Part shown: in pieces, positions 59,791-64,000 of the stretch
Layout of the letters: every line of letters starts with the position of its first letter
How positions within the stretch are numbered: the stretch's first letter is position 1
Source: Acanthamoeba lenticulata
Taxonomy: Eukaryota; Discosea; Longamoebia; Acanthamoebidae
Direction of reading: 5' to 3'
Assembly: GCA_002179805.1 (NCBI GenBank)
Contig: NAVB01000011.1
Span: forward strand, 1-64,000
DNA: 64,000 bases
Program-made: the position numbers and the translations under genes
The notes under the pieces: generated by a model
What the model was told of the DNA's origin: nothing
The model's database searches: none
The model's input: the letters and a program-made list of their open reading frames with translations, nothing else

Positions 59791-62700
59791 TCAGACGTCG
59801 TTCTGGTTGAGCTGCGTCAACACTTCCTTCAGGTCGTCGATCAAGTCTTCTCGCCCGCCGTCCTCCTGGAGGGCGGTCTCGACGGCGTCGATGTGTCCGG
59901 AGAGGTACCGCTGGATGGTGCCCAGCCCGCTTCGTCGCACCTTCGGGGGCACTTCCGTCTCCGCTGCTCGGCCTCGGTCGACGCCCTCGAGGATCTTGGC
60001 GTAGAAGCGCTCCAGGCTGGCCTTGTTGGTCACGATGAAGCTGTTCAGCTGCTCCATGTACTGCTCCTTGTTCCCCGGCAGAGTGTCATTCGCCAGATTC
60101 TGCAACACCTTGGCCACCAAGATCAGCTGCCGCTGCGCCACCGGGTGCGGGACGCCCTCGAGCAGACCAAAAATCTGAGGGAAGAAGACGATTGATCACC
60201 GTAAGATAAAGAGAGCCAATTGCGGCGCAGCTGCGACTGTGCAGCTGTGTACCTGCGGGGCCATCAAGGCGGGGCAAAGCATGCGCAGGAACAGGAAGGC
60301 GCCCATGCTGCGGAACTGGGCCTGGCTGTCAAACTTGGCGCCCACCTCCTCGTCGATGTGCCGCATGAGCCGTTTAATCTGGAGGGGGATGATCTTCTCG
60401 CTCTGGACGATGCACTTGAAGAGCTTCTGCGCGACGAGCCAGAGCTCGAGGCTGTTGATGGTCGTGTCTGAGGCGTCGTCGATGCGATTGGGGTCGACTT
60501 CCATCGACGTCGTGCTCAGGAGGTCCATGCTCAGCCCGCTGTGGTCTGACAGCTCGGCCTTGTCCAGCTTGTACCGCGACTTCTTGCTGGCCAACTGGCT
60601 GCTTTCGTCTGACGTCACGCGAATATTCGACGGCGCGCATGAGCTCTTCTGAAGACGCCCGCTACATCGATTGGGAGGAGACCAACGCACCGGCTTCGGC
60701 GCCAAAGGTCTCGATGGCGTTGTCGTTGAGCGAATGGACCGACGCGACGAGGGTGAACCACAGGTACTGGAGGCCGATCATTCGCACGTAGAAACTGAAC
60801 ATGCGAACCGCCAGGCTGTTGGCGCGAAACAGGGTGTTGACGTCGCTTGCGGTCTGCACCTCCCTGCTGATGCGCTGCTCCAGGATCTGCTCGCCCCGGC
60901 CATGGGCCTCGAACACGCACATGACCGCGCGCGAGATCTTGTCCGCGTCGGTCGCGGCCATGTTGCGGGCCATCGCGTGCACGAGGCGCCCGTCCTCGGC
61001 CAGCAGCAGCCGCTCCAGCTCGTCGAGTGCCTGCACAAGCCGAGTGTTGAGCTGAGCCGTTCATTCAATTGAACGATGGCAGGAAGGAGCGGGGCCGGAC
61101 CTCCTGCTGCCCCTTGCTGACGGCGGCAGCCGCCTCCTTGGCCCGGCCGTAGGCGAGCACGCCGTAATTGGGCTGCTTCAGCTTCTTTTGCCGTCGGCGG
61201 CCGTTGTATCGGCGGACGACGACGAGGAGAACCAACAACAGCGCGAGAAGCAGGAGGAGGGCGGCGCCGGCGACACCGCCCACCACGCCGCCCACGATGG
61301 CACCCGTGTCCGACCCACCGCCGCCACCGCCGCTCCCGCCTCTGTTGCCCGACAGCCCGGACGTGAGTCGTCACAGTGCCCTTTGCACTTGCGACAAGGC
61401 TTGAAGGAGGAGGAAGAGGAAGGCGCACCCGGCCGGCGTCGGGGTCGGCTCAGGCGCCACCAGGTTGATGGTGAAGGCGGTCGAGGTGGTGAAGTTGCCG
61501 CTGTTGGTGATGAGGCAGCGGATCACCATGCCCGCGTACTCTTCCGTCCCGTTGATGTAGAGCGTGTTCGACGTCGCCCCGCCGATGTTGTTCCACTCCT
61601 GTGCGCGGTGTTTGTTGTGGACAATGACATTTGGCGTTCAGTGTTCTGCTCGACTCGCCAACAAAGAGTAGTTCAGGTGCAAGCTGAGGCTCGTGCGAAC
61701 CTCTATGAAGCTGCCGTTGTTGGCCCGTCGGACCTCGCGGTGCTCCGGCGACCAGCCGTCCACGTAGAGCGAGCTGAGGTCCCCGCGCTGGACGAGCGTC
61801 ACGTTGTCGCCGGTCGAGTTGGAGACCACCGGAACGAGGGTGAGGCGCTGCCACTGGTAGGTGGGACGCGGCTCGCCCGTGGCCAACACGACCACCGAAA
61901 AGTCGACGGCGCCGATGGGCACGTCGAGGTTGGACCCCTCGGGCTGCGACAGGATGCGCGGCGCGCTGGCTGTGATCAACACGCTGACGCTGGTAGCTGA
62001 CGAGAGCTCACCGTCGGTCACGCATAGCCGCAGCTGCAACATTCCAGTGTCAGCCGTGCGGAGAGACGAGCATGAAGGAGGGGGCGGACCTCGAACGAGC
62101 CCAGGTTGTTGAGCATGAGGATCGGCGTGCGCGCCGTCGCGTTGAGGATCTCGGCGATCTCGCACGCGCTGCTGAGGATGGTCCACGAGTACCACAGCTG
62201 CGTGCCGGGCGCGCCGGAATAGGCCAGCCGGTCATCGGTGCCGGAGGCGTTGAGCCGCAGATCGGTCAACGCGGGGATGTTCCAGCTGCCTCCGGTCCCC
62301 TGCGCGGCTGCGTCGGTGACCACCATGCGTCGATTAGCCGACGAGTACTGAGGTGAAATCCGATCAGGCCGGTCGCGTACTGATCTGGGCTGTGGGTTGG
62401 TCGTTGGCAGCGGCTCCCGAGTAGAGCAGGCCAAGTTCGTTGGCGGAGAGGCTGTGGTCAAAGAACTTGAGCTCGTCCAACTGACCCCGGAGACTCTCCG
62501 GCGTAAGCCCGACGTTCAGCGGCAGCCCGCTGTTGGCCGTGATTTGACGCGCCGAGGCTGCGGCCGTGCGCGCACATGCGGGTCAATGTCTGTCGACATT
62601 CGAGCCGGAGGTCGACAAAGCGACAAGCAGAGGATGCACGCACCTCGGCCACAGGCCAGCGTCGATCCGTTGAGGGCCACGCACAGATGCGACGAATTGT

Positions 62701-63580
62701 AGACGCAAGCCACGTGCGTCCAATCTGTCGACGTGCTCGGATAGACGAAGGGGGAATCGACGGTCGTCTGCAGAGAAGACGAGAACACGATCTTGCACGA
62801 CAGCTGCCTCCAGCCAAGGAGCGCGTTTGAACGGGGATGTGAAGGTGGTGGTCGTCATCAGCTTGATGGTGATAATCATCCACATAAGAACAAGGTCCAC
62901 TAGCCAGACAAGCGTAGGTACCGCGAAGAGGGGAGTCGACGTGGCGGTGGTGGAGTTGGACAGCTGGAAGCGCAAGGTGTTGGCTCTCTGGATGATCACC
63001 CGAGGCGTAAAGGTGTTGGACGTCAACTTGATCCACGCGGCGACCGAGAACTGGGACGAGTCCGACAGCGGGAACAGGTTCAACGAGTTGATTTCTGCCC
63101 CGCCACATCGACCCCGCGTGAGAGGCCAGGCTTTTGGGGCTCGTCACACACAACGTACGGGCGTAGTCCGTTGAGTTCACCAACGAGAGGCTCCCGCCGA
63201 ACTTTCCGTTGCCTGCTGCGATGGTCGTCGCCGTCGTCATGGTCTTGACCACTGACCGCGTGGGAGGTGAAGGTGGTGGCCATGACGTAGAGATGAGCAA
63301 CCAGTAAAGGCATGTGCACTACGAAAGAAACAAGAGAGCAGGATACCAGGCACGCTGTTGAGGCAGTAGCCGGAGAGACCCCCATAGCCGGCTGGAGGTG
63401 AAGAGACGAGAACCTCAACAAAGCAATCAAGAGAACTTCTGATTTTTGGAGGGGGTTTGAAGTAAGGAGGTTCTTGAACGCACCATCAAAAGGATAGTAG
63501 GCCACCAGTTCGCTGTGCGCAACATTGAGTACAAGGCTCAGCACCACGAACACGGCAAGGCCCACGAGGGCTTGGGCCAT
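59791..63580 (-). CDS. Transmembrane RasGAP with LamG-like and beta-rich ectodomain
   Basis: Predicted surface receptor that inactivates Ras. From the ATG at 63580 the signal peptide is MAQALVGLAVFVVLSLVLNV; an in-frame ATG at 63637 would add 19 residues. LVAYYPFDGA, LSDSSQFSVAAWIKLTSNTF and TDWTHVACVYNSSHLCVALN are typical of LamG/concanavalin-like domains. Beta-rich, sequon-rich exons follow (about 61450-62450; QWQRLTLVPVVSNSTGDNVT, WNNIGGATSNTLYINGTEE is Ig-like). A Gly/Val/Ala/Leu membrane span (VGGVAGAALLLLLALLLVLL) is followed by the basic stop-transfer RRYNGRRRQKK. The RasGAP domain has TLFRANSLAVRMFSFYVRMI (arginine-finger segment), FLFLRMLCPALMAPQ (FLR motif) and QRQLILVAKVLQNLANDT, and ends NQNDV at 59791. 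About 12 exons. Confidence 0.8.
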
Positions 63581-64000
63581 TGCTGTGGTGTTCGTGTTCG
63601 TCTCGTTGCTGGAGTTCAAGCTCACACATCCACTCATAGTTGTTTAATTTCATAACTTTTAACTCCGTTCATGAAGGAGTCGACAAGTGGCTGGTTGACA
63701 GGCAACACAAACGCTCTCCCCCCCCAAAAGACAGGCAAAGGAGAAGTTCTACTAAGCTACAAAAACCAGATTGCGGTTTGCGTGATTACCCACGTTTGGT
63801 TGTTACCTGTTGGCTCTCAAAGGATGCTGTCGAGAAGCACCACTTCTTCTTGGCAACGCATACGGTTTCCTTCGCACACAGCTCTTAATACATCGCGGAG
63901 GACGCTTTAGTCTTCTTTATTCCTTCAACCTGTGTTCACTATGTACAGTACCTTCGTTCTTCATTCTCTCTTCGCTTTCGTTCTTTTCTTCTTCCTACAT
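63581..64000. other. Upstream region of the receptor RasGAP, no other gene seen
   Basis: Open frames are present, but none has an assignable domain or splice support. The last 30 bases are pyrimidine-rich (tcttcgctttcgttcttttc) and resemble stretches at about 1709 and 33090. A gene to the right may begin beyond the window. Confidence 0.4.

Overview
The window looks like nuclear DNA of a free-living amoeba, most probably Acanthamoeba or a close relative. The evidence is protein-level GC richness, genes cut by many short introns (usually 60-200 bases) with GTGCGT, GTACGT or GTAAGT donors and tight intergenic spacing, plus a receptor of the type phosphate-binding-like domain, EGF, membrane span, kinase, class III cyclase, kinase, which is a hallmark of Acanthamoeba. 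No prokaryotic operons, tRNA or rRNA genes or CRISPR arrays were seen. Exon boundaries below come from reading splice sites and codon phase by eye. Several small genes were found only by joining exons.

Left part (1-13 kb): the N-terminal half of one formin runs off the left edge on the minus strand, followed by a complete FH1-FH2 formin on the plus strand, a catalase-like gene and a mitochondrial LETM1 gene. The formin and LETM1 tails exist twice. Near 7 kb the formin is intact and LETM1 is a one-exon fragment. Near 9.4 kb the formin is a deleted pseudogene and LETM1 is intact. This looks like a segmental duplication with complementary loss.

Middle (13-39 kb): a bacterial-type glucokinase, dihydropteridine reductase, a long RalGAP-beta, a small orphan gene with a TATA promoter, an F-box/ankyrin protein, a secreted berberine-bridge-type FAD oxidase, two unrecognised genes, a RasGEF, a DUF4397-type secreted protein, an unrecognised secreted protein, an ADP-sugar Nudix hydrolase and a MYND/F-box protein.

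Right part (39-64 kb): a gene starting like FIP200/ATG11 stops inside its coiled coil and abuts, across a low-complexity intron-like stretch, a kinase-cyclase receptor that lacks its own N-terminus. The codon phases do not match. Then come a membrane-anchored U-box protein, a PGM1-type ATP-grasp ligase-like protein, a UxaA/GarD-type sugar-acid dehydratase, a bZIP factor, a tiny Yos1/IER3IP1 gene, a TMEM135-like protein and a transmembrane RasGAP with a LamG-like ectodomain.

Functionally the window is rich in regulators of actin and small GTPases (two formins, RalGAP-beta, RasGEF, receptor RasGAP). They are on different strands with independent promoters, so this is probably chance proximity rather than a co-regulated cluster.
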